From positions 1,116,001-1,180,000 of the forward strand of contig CAXXES010000006.1 of assembly GCA_963677175.2 (NCBI GenBank): a DNA stretch of 64,000 bases. The letters run 5' to 3'. This document shows positions 8,840-16,899 of the stretch, in pieces. A program made the translations under genes and the position numbers. Every line of letters begins with the position of its first letter. Within the stretch, counting starts at the first letter, position 1. Below the pieces are notes generated by a model. That model worked only from the letters and a program-made list of their open reading frames with translations. It did not search any database and was not told where the DNA came from. The DNA is from Sunxiuqinia sp963677175. GTDB taxonomy: Bacteria > Bacteroidota > Bacteroidia > Bacteroidales > Prolixibacteraceae.

Positions 8840-9205
8840 TTGAAAATACTAGTTGTAGATGATAATCCGATCAATCTCAAATTTCTATTCTATTCCTTAA
8901 GGAATGATTATGAAATTGACATGGCCAGTGGAGGTGATGAAGCCTTACGATTGACCAGAGCCACGAAGTACGACCTTATCCTGATGGATTTGTGGATGCC
9001 TTTAATTGATGGTGCTGAGACAACCAGACAAATACGATCGCTAGATAGTAATATGAACAACAACACACCCATTATATTTTGCACCACAAGCAGTGATGAT
9101 ACGGACAAAAAAAGATGCCTGACATTTGGTGCCAACGACTATCTTGTCAAACCTATACAGGTTAATTTACTGAAAGAAAAATTAGAATATTACCTGGACA
9201 GTTGA
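8840..9205 (+). CDS. Single-domain response regulator (CheY-like)
   Basis: This 121-residue protein is a receiver domain only. It has the acidic pair VVDDN, phospho-acceptor Asp50 in LILMDLWMP, Thr82 in CTTSSD, and Lys104 in LVKPI. No output domain follows the receiver. It probably works with a sensor kinase or phosphorelay encoded elsewhere, since no kinase is adjacent. The only suitable start is TTG at 8840 (TTGAAAATACTA), just before the beta-1 strand; no in-frame ATG lies upstream. A bidirectional hairpin after the stop separates it from rplQ, which is read in the opposite direction. Confidence 0.88.
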   Translation: MKILVVDDNPINLKFLFYSLRNDYEIDMASGGDEALRLTRATKYDLILMDLWMPLIDGAETTRQIRSLDSNMNNNTPIIFCTTSSDDTDKKRCLTFGANDYLVKPIQVNLLKEKLEYYLDS

Positions 9206-9234
9206 GAGTCCGGCACTTTTGCATTCGTGAAAAA

Positions 9235-9270
9235 AAGAAAAGCTGACCACAGGGCCAGCTCTTTTATTTT
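9235..9270. terminator. Bidirectional terminator between response regulator and rplQ
   Basis: AAAAGCTGaCC-acag-GGcCAGCTcTTTT forms a stem with A-rich and T-rich flanks on both sides. It sits 30 bp after the response regulator and about 22 bp after rplQ on the opposite strand. It likely ends the whole ribosomal superoperon. Confidence 0.7.
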
Positions 9271-9291
9271 AAATCATTCTGATAACCGTTA

Positions 9292-9891
9292 TTATTCAGC
9301 TTTCTTTTCTTCGTCATCAGCTTTTAGCTTTTCAGGTGCAGTCTCCTCAGCTTTCACTTCTGCAGCAGCTTCTTCTTTCTTCGGTTCTTCTACTACTTCA
9401 TCAGCTTTAGGTTCTTCAACCACTTTTTCTGCTTTTTCAGGTGCAGGAGTTGCGACAGCTTCCTTAGCTTTTGCACCACCACGACGAGAGCGACGTTTCT
9501 GCGGCTTATCTTCTTTAGCCGACAGTAGGTTCTCGTTGTAGTCAACCAATTCGATAATACACATGTCAGCATTGTCTCCTAAACGATTACCTGTTTTCAG
9601 GATACGGGTATATCCCCCCGGACGTTCTCCAATTTTTTCTGCAACATCTCTAAAAAGTTCTGCAACAGCAGTTTTGCTTTTCAACATGCTAAAAACAATA
9701 CGACGCGAATGAGTTGTATCGTTCTTTGCTTTTGTAATAAGCGGTTCAACATACATCTTTAGTGCTTTAGCTTTTGCTACCGTTGTGGTAATCCGCTTAT
9801 GAAAAATCAGTGAATTAGCCATATTCGACAGCATGGCTTTCCGATGAGCACTCTTCCTTCCAAGATGGTTGAATTTTTTATTATGTCTCAT
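9292..9891 (-). CDS. rplQ: 50S ribosomal protein L17 with long acidic/basic tail
   Basis: This large-subunit protein lines the peptide exit tunnel region. Residues 1 to about 125 are a normal L17 (MRHNKKFNHLGRKSAHR start, then KAMLSNM and ERPGGYTRI). About 75 extra residues follow, rich in Ala, Glu, Lys and Pro (for example KVVEEPKADEVVEEPKKEE). E. coli L17 has about 127 residues, so the tail is an extension and is likely disordered. Shorter tails of this sort occur in other Bacteroidota. It is the last gene of the superoperon, 6 bp after rpoA. Confidence 0.95.
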   Translation of the reverse strand: MRHNKKFNHLGRKSAHRKAMLSNMANSLIFHKRITTTVAKAKALKMYVEPLITKAKNDTTHSRRIVFSMLKSKTAVAELFRDVAEKIGERPGGYTRILKTGNRLGDNADMCIIELVDYNENLLSAKEDKPQKRRSRRGGAKAKEAVATPAPEKAEKVVEEPKADEVVEEPKKEEAAAEVKAEETAPEKLKADDEEKKAE

Positions 9892-9897
9892 TTCTGC

Positions 9898-10890
9898 TTA
9901 TTCCTTGTCAAGTTTATACTTACTTATATCCATTCCGAATGTCAGGTTCATGCCATTCAACAGGTCATCCAACTCAGTCAACGATTTCTTTCCAAAGTTT
10001 CTGAACTTCAACAAATCATTGCGATTGTATGTAACCAGCTCTCCCAAAGTTTCCACATCGGCTGCTTTCAAACAGTTGAGGGCACGAACTGAAAGATCCA
10101 TGTCAACCAATTTTGTTTTCAACAACTGACGCATGTGCAATACTTCTTCATCAAACTCTTCGTTTGCAAATTTCTCATCTGAATCTAAAGTAATTTTTTC
10201 ATCAGAGAAAAGCATGAAGTGATAAATCAAGATTTTAGCTGCTTCTTTTAAAGCATCTTTTGGGTGAATTGAGCCATCGGTGCTGAGGTCAAGAACCAAC
10301 TTTTCGTAGTCAGTCTTCTGCTCTACACGATAGTTTTCAACAGCATACTTCACATTTTTAATAGGTGTGAAGATGGAGTCAATCGGAATTATACCAAACT
10401 CAGCATCTACAGGCTTATTCTCGGGACTGGGGACATAGCCTCGCCCTTTGTTGATTGTTAATTCCACCTGCAATTTAACATCAGCTTCCATCCGGCAAAT
10501 TACCAATTCAGGATTCAGAACCCGAAATCCGGTCATAAACTTGTTGATGTCGCCAGCAGTAAATTTGTCCTGACCACTAATTGAAATAGAAACTTTTTCG
10601 CTGTCAAAATCTTCAACTTCACGTTTAAAACGAATCTGCTTCAGATTCAGAATGATTTCAGTAACATCTTCCATCACTCCTTTAATGGTTGCAAATTCAT
10701 GATCAACGCCGTCGATTTTGAGGGTTGTAATTGCATAACCTTCCAAAGACGATAACAGGATCCGACGGAGAGCATTGCCGATTGTGATACCATAACCGGG
10801 CTCCAATGGACGAAATTCGAATTTACCGAATTTCTCATCAGATTCGACCATTATTACTTTGTCAGGTTTTTGGAACGCTAATATTGCCAT
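9898..10890 (-). CDS. rpoA: DNA-directed RNA polymerase subunit alpha
   Basis: This subunit scaffolds RNA polymerase assembly and contacts promoter DNA and activators. It has 330 residues with the N-terminal dimerisation domain (FEFRPLEPGYGITIGNALRR, LLSSLEG) and the C-terminal helix-hairpin-helix domain (RALNCLKAADVETLGELV, RNFGKKSLTEL). Length and motifs are normal. It lies between rpsD and rplQ, as in the alpha operon of most bacteria. Confidence 0.98.
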   Translation of the reverse strand: MAILAFQKPDKVIMVESDEKFGKFEFRPLEPGYGITIGNALRRILLSSLEGYAITTLKIDGVDHEFATIKGVMEDVTEIILNLKQIRFKREVEDFDSEKVSISISGQDKFTAGDINKFMTGFRVLNPELVICRMEADVKLQVELTINKGRGYVPSPENKPVDAEFGIIPIDSIFTPIKNVKYAVENYRVEQKTDYEKLVLDLSTDGSIHPKDALKEAAKILIYHFMLFSDEKITLDSDEKFANEEFDEEVLHMRQLLKTKLVDMDLSVRALNCLKAADVETLGELVTYNRNDLLKFRNFGKKSLTELDDLLNGMNLTFGMDISKYKLDKE

Positions 10891-10909
10891 AATAATACTG
10901 AGTAATTTA

Positions 10910-11518
10910 TTATTTAGAATACAACTCTACAATCAGTTGTTCTTTGATATTTTCAGGAATTTCTTCCCGTTCAGGGCGATTTAAAAACTTACCGCTCATC
11001 TGAGCACCATCCCATTCCAACCAAGCATATTTATTGTAGCGGTGTGAATTCAATGCACCAGAAATTACTTCCAATGATTTTGACTTTTCACGAACGCTAA
11101 CAATATCGCCAGGGCGCAGGTGGTATGAAGGAATATTTACCAATTCACCATTAACCGTGATGTGTTTATGGGTAACCAATTGTCGTGCACCTGCTCTTGA
11201 AGCAGCTAAACCAAGACGGAAAACAACGTTATCCAATCTTGCTTCCAGTAACTGAAGTAATACCTCACCGGTAATACCCTTGGCTGCTGATGCTTTTTTA
11301 AACAGGTTTGAGAATTGCTTCTCCAATACACCGTAAGTATATTTCGCCTTTTGTTTCTCCATTAACTGAACACCGTATTCAGATTTTTTACGTCTGCGGC
11401 CAGTTTGCCCATGCATACCAGGCGGGTAGTTCTTTTTCTCAAGTACTTTGTCAGGTCCGAAAATTGGTTCACCAAATTTCCGTGCAATTTTTGTTTTGGG
11501 TCCTCTATATCTTGCCAT
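10910..11518 (-). CDS. rpsD: 30S ribosomal protein S4
   Basis: This primary 16S rRNA-binding protein of the small subunit has 202 residues. The start is set at MARYRGPKTKIARKFGEPI, the standard N-terminus; a longer frame to 11569 overlaps the rpsK end and is not needed. The S4 RNA-binding domain is visible around RLDNVVFRLG and RQLVTHKHITVNG. There is no zinc-finger Cys cluster at the N-terminus, so this is the zinc-free form. Confidence 0.97.
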   Translation of the reverse strand: MARYRGPKTKIARKFGEPIFGPDKVLEKKNYPPGMHGQTGRRRKKSEYGVQLMEKQKAKYTYGVLEKQFSNLFKKASAAKGITGEVLLQLLEARLDNVVFRLGLAASRAGARQLVTHKHITVNGELVNIPSYHLRPGDIVSVREKSKSLEVISGALNSHRYNKYAWLEWDGAQMSGKFLNRPEREEIPENIKEQLIVELYSK

Positions 11519-11538
11519 TACTTTTCCGTTAAAAAATA

Positions 11539-11928
11539 TTAAACACGTCTTCTTTTCGATGGGCGGCAACCATTATGTGGCAATGGTGTCACATCAACGA
11601 TTTCACTCACTTGAATGCCCACACTGTTAATAGCTCGAATAGCAGATTCGCGACCGTTTCCGGGGCCTTTCACAAATACTTTCACTTTTCTGAGTCCTAG
11701 ATCATATGCAGTTTTTGCACACTCTTCAGAGGCTACCTGAGCAGCATAAGGTGTATTCTTTTTCGATCCTCTAAAACCTTTTTTACCTGCTGATGACCAA
11801 GAGATAACTTCTCCGTTACTATTGGTCAGAGAGATAATAATGTTATTGAATGAGGAATGAATATGCGCTTGACCGATAGCTTCAACAATAACAACTCTTT
11901 TCTTACTGGAACTTGTCTTTTTTGCCAT
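11539..11928 (-). CDS. rpsK: 30S ribosomal protein S11
   Basis: This 129-residue protein sits in the 30S platform near the Shine-Dalgarno helix contact. Family motifs include AHIHSSFNNIIISLTN, GKKGFRGSKKNTPYAAQ and the C-terminal PLPHNGCRPSKRRRV. It is placed between rpsM (11 bp) and rpsD (20 bp) in the alpha-operon order. Confidence 0.98.
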   Translation of the reverse strand: MAKKTSSSKKRVVIVEAIGQAHIHSSFNNIIISLTNSNGEVISWSSAGKKGFRGSKKNTPYAAQVASEECAKTAYDLGLRKVKVFVKGPGNGRESAIRAINSVGIQVSEIVDVTPLPHNGCRPSKRRRV

Positions 11929-11939
11929 AATTCTATTAA

Positions 11940-12317
11940 TTATTTAGTGGCTTTTTTCTTATTAGCTACAGTTTTCTTTCTTCCTTTTCGCGTACGAGCA
12001 TTGTTTTTAGTACTTTGTCCGCGAACTGGAAGACCGATACGGTGGCGAATACCACGGTAACAACCGATATCCATCAGTCGTTTAATATTCAATTGGTTTT
12101 CAGACCGAAGTTCTCCTTCAACCTTGAAGCTTTCGTTAATGGTATTCCGGATAGCAGTGAATTGATCATCCGTCCAATCCTGTACTTTCAAGTTTGCATC
12201 AACGCCAGCCGTTGCAAGGACTTTATTTGCACGACTACGGCCAATTCCATAGACATAAGTCAGTGCAACCTCTCCTCTTTTATTATTAGGAATATCAACT
12301 CCAACAATACGAGCCAT
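11940..12317 (-). CDS. rpsM: 30S ribosomal protein S13
   Basis: This head protein of the 30S subunit contacts the P-site tRNA and the 50S bridges. It has 125 residues starting MARIVGVDIPNNKRGEVAL, with GIGRSRANKVL and the basic C-terminus RGQSTKNNARTRKGRKK. It follows rpmJ in the operon. Confidence 0.98.
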   Translation of the reverse strand: MARIVGVDIPNNKRGEVALTYVYGIGRSRANKVLATAGVDANLKVQDWTDDQFTAIRNTINESFKVEGELRSENQLNIKRLMDIGCYRGIRHRIGLPVRGQSTKNNARTRKGRKKTVANKKKATK

Positions 12318-12344
12318 AAATAAATTTTTTACAAAGTTAATTAA

Positions 12345-12461
12345 TTATCCCTGACGCTGTTTGAACTTTGGATTCTTTTTATTGATCACGTACAAACGGC
12401 CTTTCCTGCGTACAATTTTGCACTCGGCACTGCGTTTTTTTATGGATGTTCTTACTTTCAT
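12345..12461 (-). CDS. rpmJ: 50S ribosomal protein L36 (zinc-free form)
   Basis: This 38-residue protein is short but clear: it starts MKVRTSIKKRSAECKIV and ends NPKFKQRQG. Zinc-binding L36 has three Cys and a His; this copy keeps only one Cys, so it is the zinc-independent (C-minus) type. It lies between infA and rpsM, 11 bp after infA and 27 bp before rpsM, its normal place. Confidence 0.95.
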   Translation of the reverse strand: MKVRTSIKKRSAECKIVRRKGRLYVINKKNPKFKQRQG

Positions 12462-12472
12462 TATTTCGTACT

Positions 12473-12694
12473 TTAATTTTTATATCTAAAAGTAATTCTT
12501 CCTTTGGTTAAGTCGTAGGGAGACATTTCCACTTTAACTTTATCTCCTGGAAGAATTTTGATATAATGCATACGCATTTTACCAGAGATATGTGCAGTTA
12601 TCACATGCCCATTTTCAAGTTCAACCCTGAACATGGCATTTGATAATGCTTCAATGATTGTTCCGTCTTGTTCTATCGAAGGCTGTTTTGCCAT
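12473..12694 (-). CDS. infA: Translation initiation factor IF-1
   Basis: This 73-residue S1-like OB-fold protein occupies the ribosomal A site during initiation. Motifs are MAKQPSIEQDGTIIEALSNA, FRVELENGHVITAHISGKMR, ILPGDKVKVEMSPYDL and GRITFRYK. It lies directly after secY with no map (methionine aminopeptidase) gene in between, which differs from the order I recall for Bacteroides. Confidence 0.98.
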   Translation of the reverse strand: MAKQPSIEQDGTIIEALSNAMFRVELENGHVITAHISGKMRMHYIKILPGDKVKVEMSPYDLTKGRITFRYKN

Positions 12695-12736
12695 AAAAAA
12701 TTTGAATTTTAAATTTCCTTGCTTGCTTTTGTCCTG

Positions 12737-14080
12737 TTACATCATTGAACCAGCTCCGCCGGTACGTCCTTTAATGCGGCCTGATTTCATCAAACCATCA
12801 TAGTGACGCATCAACAAATGACTTTCAATTTGCTGTAAGGTGTCTAAAACAACTCCAACCAAAATCAACAACGAAGTTCCCCCGTAAAAATAGGCAAACT
12901 GGGTGTTAATTCCGGCAATCATTGCAAAAGCAGGCAAAATAGTTACAATACCCAGGAAAATAGATCCGGGCAGCGTAATACGAGACATAACTGTATCCAA
13001 GAACTCAACTGTTCTTTTCCCGGGTTTAACCCCTGGAATGAACCCACCATTCTTCTTCATATCTTCGGCCATTTGAACCGGGTTAATTGTTATCGCCGTA
13101 TAAAAATACGTAAACAATATCACCAGCACAAATTGAGTGAAGTTATACCAAAACCCGGTATGATCGGCAAATGCAGCCGCAAACCCGCTCACACTTTCGG
13201 AACTGGTAAAACCTACCAGACTGATTGGAACAAACATGATTGCCTGCGCAAAGATAATTGGCATAACTCCGGCGGCATTCACTTTTAACGGGATGTACTG
13301 ACGAACTCCTCCATATTGTTTATTGCCTACAATCCGTTTGGCGTATTGTACCGGAATCCGACGGGTACCTTGTACCAGCAGGATCGTGAGCATAAATACA
13401 ACGAATAAAACAACAAACTCAATGAGGAACATGACCATACCACCACCTTGTTGTGCGAGCCTGGCAATAAATTCGGCAAAAACAGCAAAGGGTAAGTTAG
13501 CAATAATACCGATCATGATAATCAGTGAGATCCCATTTCCTATTCCTTTATCGGTAATACGTTCCCCCAACCACATCACAAACATGGAGCCCGCTGTCAA
13601 AATAACCGTTGATGTCACTTTGAACATGAAACCACCAACAGCAAATGCTTCAGCAGGAAGTTGGAATGTTAAGTTAGCAAGGTACGCAGGTGCCTGGAAA
13701 AGCAAAATCACAACAGTCAGATAACGAGTTATCTGGTCGATTTTTCGTCTTCCCGATTCACCTTCTTTCTGTAATCGTTGAAAATATGGGACGGCTATTC
13801 CCATCAACTGAATCACAATCGAAGCTGAAATGTAAGGCATGATCCCTAAAGCGAAAATAGATGCGTTTGAAAATGCTCCCCCTGAAAACATGTCCAGTAA
13901 CCCCAGCAACCCATCTGAAGTTTGGTTTTTCAATTGACCCAGCTGTGCCGGGTCAATACCAGGTAATGCAACAAACGATCCTAATCGGTATATCAAAAGA
14001 AAGAATAGTGTAATTCCCAAACGAGACCTCAAGTCTTCAATCTTATAAATATTCTTTAGGGTTTCGATAAATTTTTTCAT
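12737..14080 (-). CDS. secY: Preprotein translocase subunit SecY
   Basis: This is the channel subunit of the Sec translocon in the inner membrane. It has 447 residues with ten hydrophobic segments. Typical stretches include LGIMPYISASIVIQLM (about residue 80), the plug region FSGGAFSNASIFALGI, and GIGNGISLIIMIGI. It follows rplO by 4 bp, as in the spc operon. Confidence 0.98.
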   Translation of the reverse strand: MKKFIETLKNIYKIEDLRSRLGITLFFLLIYRLGSFVALPGIDPAQLGQLKNQTSDGLLGLLDMFSGGAFSNASIFALGIMPYISASIVIQLMGIAVPYFQRLQKEGESGRRKIDQITRYLTVVILLFQAPAYLANLTFQLPAEAFAVGGFMFKVTSTVILTAGSMFVMWLGERITDKGIGNGISLIIMIGIIANLPFAVFAEFIARLAQQGGGMVMFLIEFVVLFVVFMLTILLVQGTRRIPVQYAKRIVGNKQYGGVRQYIPLKVNAAGVMPIIFAQAIMFVPISLVGFTSSESVSGFAAAFADHTGFWYNFTQFVLVILFTYFYTAITINPVQMAEDMKKNGGFIPGVKPGKRTVEFLDTVMSRITLPGSIFLGIVTILPAFAMIAGINTQFAYFYGGTSLLILVGVVLDTLQQIESHLLMRHYDGLMKSGRIKGRTGGAGSMM

Positions 14081-14084
14081 CAGG

Positions 14085-14531
14085 TTAGAGTGTTTCTATG
14101 GTTCCTTCTAGTTTTTCGATGGCTGCTTTGGCTGAATTAGAAAAAGCATGTGCTTTCACTTCTATTTTCAACTTCAATTCGCCATTTCCTAAAATCTTTA
14201 TGCGGTCATTTTTATCAGCCAGACCGGCATCAATGAATGTTTGCACATTAATAGCAGAAAGGTTTTTATTTTCTGCCAGTTTTTGCAACGCATCCAGGTT
14301 GATGGCTTTATATTCTATCCTGTTTATATTTTTAAATCCGAATTTGGGTACCGCGCGTTGCAAAGGTAATTGACCACCTTCGAAACCTCTGGTACGGCTA
14401 TATCCTGATCTTGACTGTGCTCCTTTATGACCTCTGGTAGAGGTACCACCACGTCCAGAACCTTGGCCACGACCAATACGCTTGTCTTTTTTTACGGATC
14501 CTGCTGCAGGTTTAAGATTACTTAAATCCAT
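14085..14531 (-). CDS. rplO: 50S ribosomal protein L15
   Basis: This 148-residue protein helps late assembly of the 50S subunit. It has the basic, Gly-rich N-terminus (MDLSNLKPAAGSVKKDKR, then GRGQGSGRGGTSTRGHKG) and the L15/L18e fold further on (QLPLQRAVPKFGFKN). It lies between rpmD and secY. Confidence 0.98.
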   Translation of the reverse strand: MDLSNLKPAAGSVKKDKRIGRGQGSGRGGTSTRGHKGAQSRSGYSRTRGFEGGQLPLQRAVPKFGFKNINRIEYKAINLDALQKLAENKNLSAINVQTFIDAGLADKNDRIKILGNGELKLKIEVKAHAFSNSAKAAIEKLEGTIETL

Positions 14532-14551
14532 AATTTTTAGCTTAAACTATT

Positions 14552-14731
14552 TTAAATTTCTTCAACTTTCACCAAATGGTTCACTTTGTTGACCATTCCC
14601 AGAATTTGTGGAGTAGCCTCTTTTTCTACAGAGTGATTCAACTTTTTAATTCCAAGCGCATCAATAGTTGCTTTCTGCACTTTGTTGGAACCAATTTTGC
14701 TTTTTACTTGTGTAATTCTAATCATAGCCAT
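14552..14731 (-). CDS. rpmD: 50S ribosomal protein L30
   Basis: This 59-residue protein starts MAMIRITQVKSKIGS and ends LGMVNKVNHLVKVEEI, with the conserved ALGIKKLNHSV in the middle. It is the normal short bacterial L30. A second ATG lies two codons in, but the upstream one matches family alignments better. It follows rpsE by 5 bp and precedes rplO by 20 bp. Confidence 0.95.
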   Translation of the reverse strand: MAMIRITQVKSKIGSNKVQKATIDALGIKKLNHSVEKEATPQILGMVNKVNHLVKVEEI

Positions 14732-14736
14732 AGTTC

Positions 14737-15252
14737 CTATCCTTTAAATACTTTTTCTAAAGAAACTCCACGATGCTCGGCAACAGTATGTGCATCTCTC
14801 AGCTCGAGCAATGCATTAAACGTTGCTTTAACCAAGTTGTGAGGGTTTGACGATCCTTTTGATTTTGCAAGGATGTCGTGTACGCCAACACTTTCCAGAA
14901 CCGCACGCATCGCACCACCGGCTTTTACTCCGGTACCTGATGTTGCTGGTTTTAAGAAAACGCGGGCACCACCAAATTTAGCAATTTGCTCATGAGGGAT
15001 TGTTCCTTTGTGAACCGGAATTTTGACTAAATTTTTCTTTGCAGCATCAATTCCTTTTGCAATCGCAGTAGTTACTTCACTTGCCTTTCCAAGTCCCCAT
15101 CCAACAATTCCGTCTTCGTTTCCGACAACAACAATTGCTGAAAAGCTGAAAGTTCTCCCCCCTTTGGTTACTTTGGTTACACGGTTAATTGCAACCAATC
15201 GGTCCTTAAGTTCTATGTCAGTTGTTTTGACTTTCTTAATACTTCCTGCCAT
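14737..15252 (-). CDS. rpsE: 30S ribosomal protein S5
   Basis: This 30S body protein affects decoding accuracy. The S5 motifs are visible: RVTKVTKGGRTFSFSAIVVVGN, GWGLGKASEV, KPATSGTGVKAGGAMRAVLE and GSSNPHNLVKATFNAL. The start MAGSIKK at 15252 is used. An ATG two codons upstream (15258) overlaps the rplR stop codon as TAATG and could be the real, coupled start. Confidence 0.96.
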   Translation of the reverse strand: MAGSIKKVKTTDIELKDRLVAINRVTKVTKGGRTFSFSAIVVVGNEDGIVGWGLGKASEVTTAIAKGIDAAKKNLVKIPVHKGTIPHEQIAKFGGARVFLKPATSGTGVKAGGAMRAVLESVGVHDILAKSKGSSNPHNLVKATFNALLELRDAHTVAEHRGVSLEKVFKG

Positions 15253-15257
15253 AATCA

Positions 15258-15614
15258 TTAAAATTTAAGGCCTCCTTCACGGGCCGCTTCAGCTAATTGT
15301 TTTACTCTACCGTGATACAAATATCCGTTACGATCGAACACAACGTTTTCAATGCCGGCTGCTTTCGCTTTTTCAGCTAATGCTTTTCCAACTAATGCGG
15401 CCTGCTCTGTTTTGTTGCCTTCTTTTTCGCTGATTTCTTTATTCAATGAAGAGATTGAAAGCAAGGTTGTGCCGTCCATATCATTAACCAATTGGGCGTA
15501 AATCTGCTTGTTACTTCTGTAGACGCTCAAACGAGGTCTTTCTGAAGTTCCGGAAACGATCTTCCGGATTCTCTTTTTAATTCTATATCTTCTTTGTTGT
15601 TTCGTTAAAGCCAT
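15258..15614 (-). CDS. rplR: 50S ribosomal protein L18
   Basis: This protein binds 5S rRNA. It has 118 residues with MALTKQQRRYRIKKRIRK, GTSERPRLSVYRSNKQIYAQL and the C-terminal FDRNGYLYHGRVKQLAEAAREGGL. The stop codon overlaps a possible rpsE start. Confidence 0.98.
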   Translation of the reverse strand: MALTKQQRRYRIKKRIRKIVSGTSERPRLSVYRSNKQIYAQLVNDMDGTTLLSISSLNKEISEKEGNKTEQAALVGKALAEKAKAAGIENVVFDRNGYLYHGRVKQLAEAAREGGLKF

Positions 15615-15628
15615 GGGTTCAAATTTTA

Positions 15629-16186
15629 CTATTTAGCAGAGGCTGATTTACCAGCTTTACGTCTTAATTCTTCACCGACAAACTTCACACCTTTTCCTTT
15701 GTATGGTTCGGGTGCTCTGAATGAGCGTATTTTTGCAGCTACCTGGCCGACCAGCTGTTTGTCACAGCTTTTTAAAGTTACAATCGGATTGTTTCTTTTA
15801 TCGGTTACAGCTTCAACCTTTACTTCATCAGGAAGATTGAGGTACGTGTGGTGAGAGTGTCCCAGCACAAGATCCAGCAACTGACCCTGGCTTTCGGCAC
15901 GATAACCTACACCCACAAGTTCCAACTTAATTTCGTAGCCCTCATTTACTCCAACAACCATGTTATTGATTAATGAACGGTAAAGTCCGTGCAGGGCACG
16001 GTGTCTTTTCTGCTCAGTCGGACGTTTTACAACAACCAGATTGTCTTCAACGGCTACTTCAATTTCGGGGTCTACCTTTTGCGAAAGCTCTCCGAGTTTT
16101 CCTTTAACGCTAACCACGTTTTCGCTGGTCACATTAATGGTTACTCCGACTGGTATTTCGATTGGTAATTTACCTATCCTTGACAT
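15629..16186 (-). CDS. rplF: 50S ribosomal protein L6
   Basis: This large-subunit protein lies near the factor-binding stalk base. It has 185 residues from MSRIGKLPIEIPVGV to the conserved end PEPYKGKGVKFVGEELRRKAGKSA. A frame extension to 16216 adds ten residues (MLRLLIGGVV) not seen in L6 and is rejected as the start. Confidence 0.97.
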   Translation of the reverse strand: MSRIGKLPIEIPVGVTINVTSENVVSVKGKLGELSQKVDPEIEVAVEDNLVVVKRPTEQKRHRALHGLYRSLINNMVVGVNEGYEIKLELVGVGYRAESQGQLLDLVLGHSHHTYLNLPDEVKVEAVTDKRNNPIVTLKSCDKQLVGQVAAKIRSFRAPEPYKGKGVKFVGEELRRKAGKSASAK

Positions 16187-16200
16187 TACTACTCCTCCTA

Positions 16201-16608
16201 TTAATAAACGTAACATAAAACTTCACCACCTATATTCAAGGTGCGTGCTTCCTTATCGGAAATCACTCCTCTCGAGGTAGATAAAATTGCAACTCCCAAG
16301 CCGTTTAGTACGCGAGGAATGTTTTCGCTGTCGCAGTACTGTCTCAAACCAGGCTTACTGATTCGCTTGATTGATTTGATGGCTGGCTGCTTGGTTTCAG
16401 GATGATATTTCAGGGCAATTTTAATGTTACCTTGAAAATTGACATCATCTTCAAACTTATAGTTCAAAATGTACCCTTTATCTTTTAAGATCTTGGTAAT
16501 TTCCTTTTTTATGTTTGAAGCAGGAATATCAACTACGCGATGTTTTGCTGCCTGAGCATTGCGCACGCGAGTCAAATAATCTGCTATCGGGTCTGTAATT
16601 TTACTCAT
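16201..16608 (-). CDS. rpsH: 30S ribosomal protein S8
   Basis: This central 16S-binding protein is the repressor of the spc operon in E. coli. It has 135 residues with TDPIADYLTRVRNAQ near the start and the family signature SRGVISDKEARTLNIGGEVLCYVY at the end (shortened here: SRGVISDKEAR and GGEVLCYVY). It lies between rpsN and rplF. Confidence 0.98.
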   Translation of the reverse strand: MSKITDPIADYLTRVRNAQAAKHRVVDIPASNIKKEITKILKDKGYILNYKFEDDVNFQGNIKIALKYHPETKQPAIKSIKRISKPGLRQYCDSENIPRVLNGLGVAILSTSRGVISDKEARTLNIGGEVLCYVY

Positions 16609-16626
16609 TACTTTTGTAATTAATTT

Positions 16627-16896
16627 TTACCAACTTGCTTTTTTTACACCCGGAATTAAGCCTTCTGAGGCCATTTCGCGGAAGTTAATCCTGCTAACTC
16701 CGAATTGGCGCATGTAGCCTTTTGGACGTCCGGTTAATTTACAACGGTTATGCATGCGTACCTTCGATGAATTCTTAGGTAGTTTTTGCAAACCTTCATA
16801 ATCACCTTCTGCTTTGAGCCTGGCCCTTTTTTCGGCGTATTTCTCAACAAGTTTTGCCCTTTTTACTTCACGGGCTTTCATTGATTCTTTAGCCAT
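16627..16896 (-). CDS. rpsN: 30S ribosomal protein S14 (zinc-free form)
   Basis: This 89-residue S14 is the long, zinc-independent type. It has MAKESMKAREVKRAKLVEKY and RCKLTGRPKGYMRQFGVSR, and none of the paired CxxC motifs of the short zinc form. It follows rplE by 3 bp. Confidence 0.98.
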   Translation of the reverse strand: MAKESMKAREVKRAKLVEKYAEKRARLKAEGDYEGLQKLPKNSSKVRMHNRCKLTGRPKGYMRQFGVSRINFREMASEGLIPGVKKASW

Positions 16897-16899
16897 AAC

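Noticed and set aside
9227..9541. 104-codon plus frame rich in Ser, Ala and Phe
   Set aside because: It is the antisense of the repetitive L17 tail, whose low complexity keeps the other strand open.
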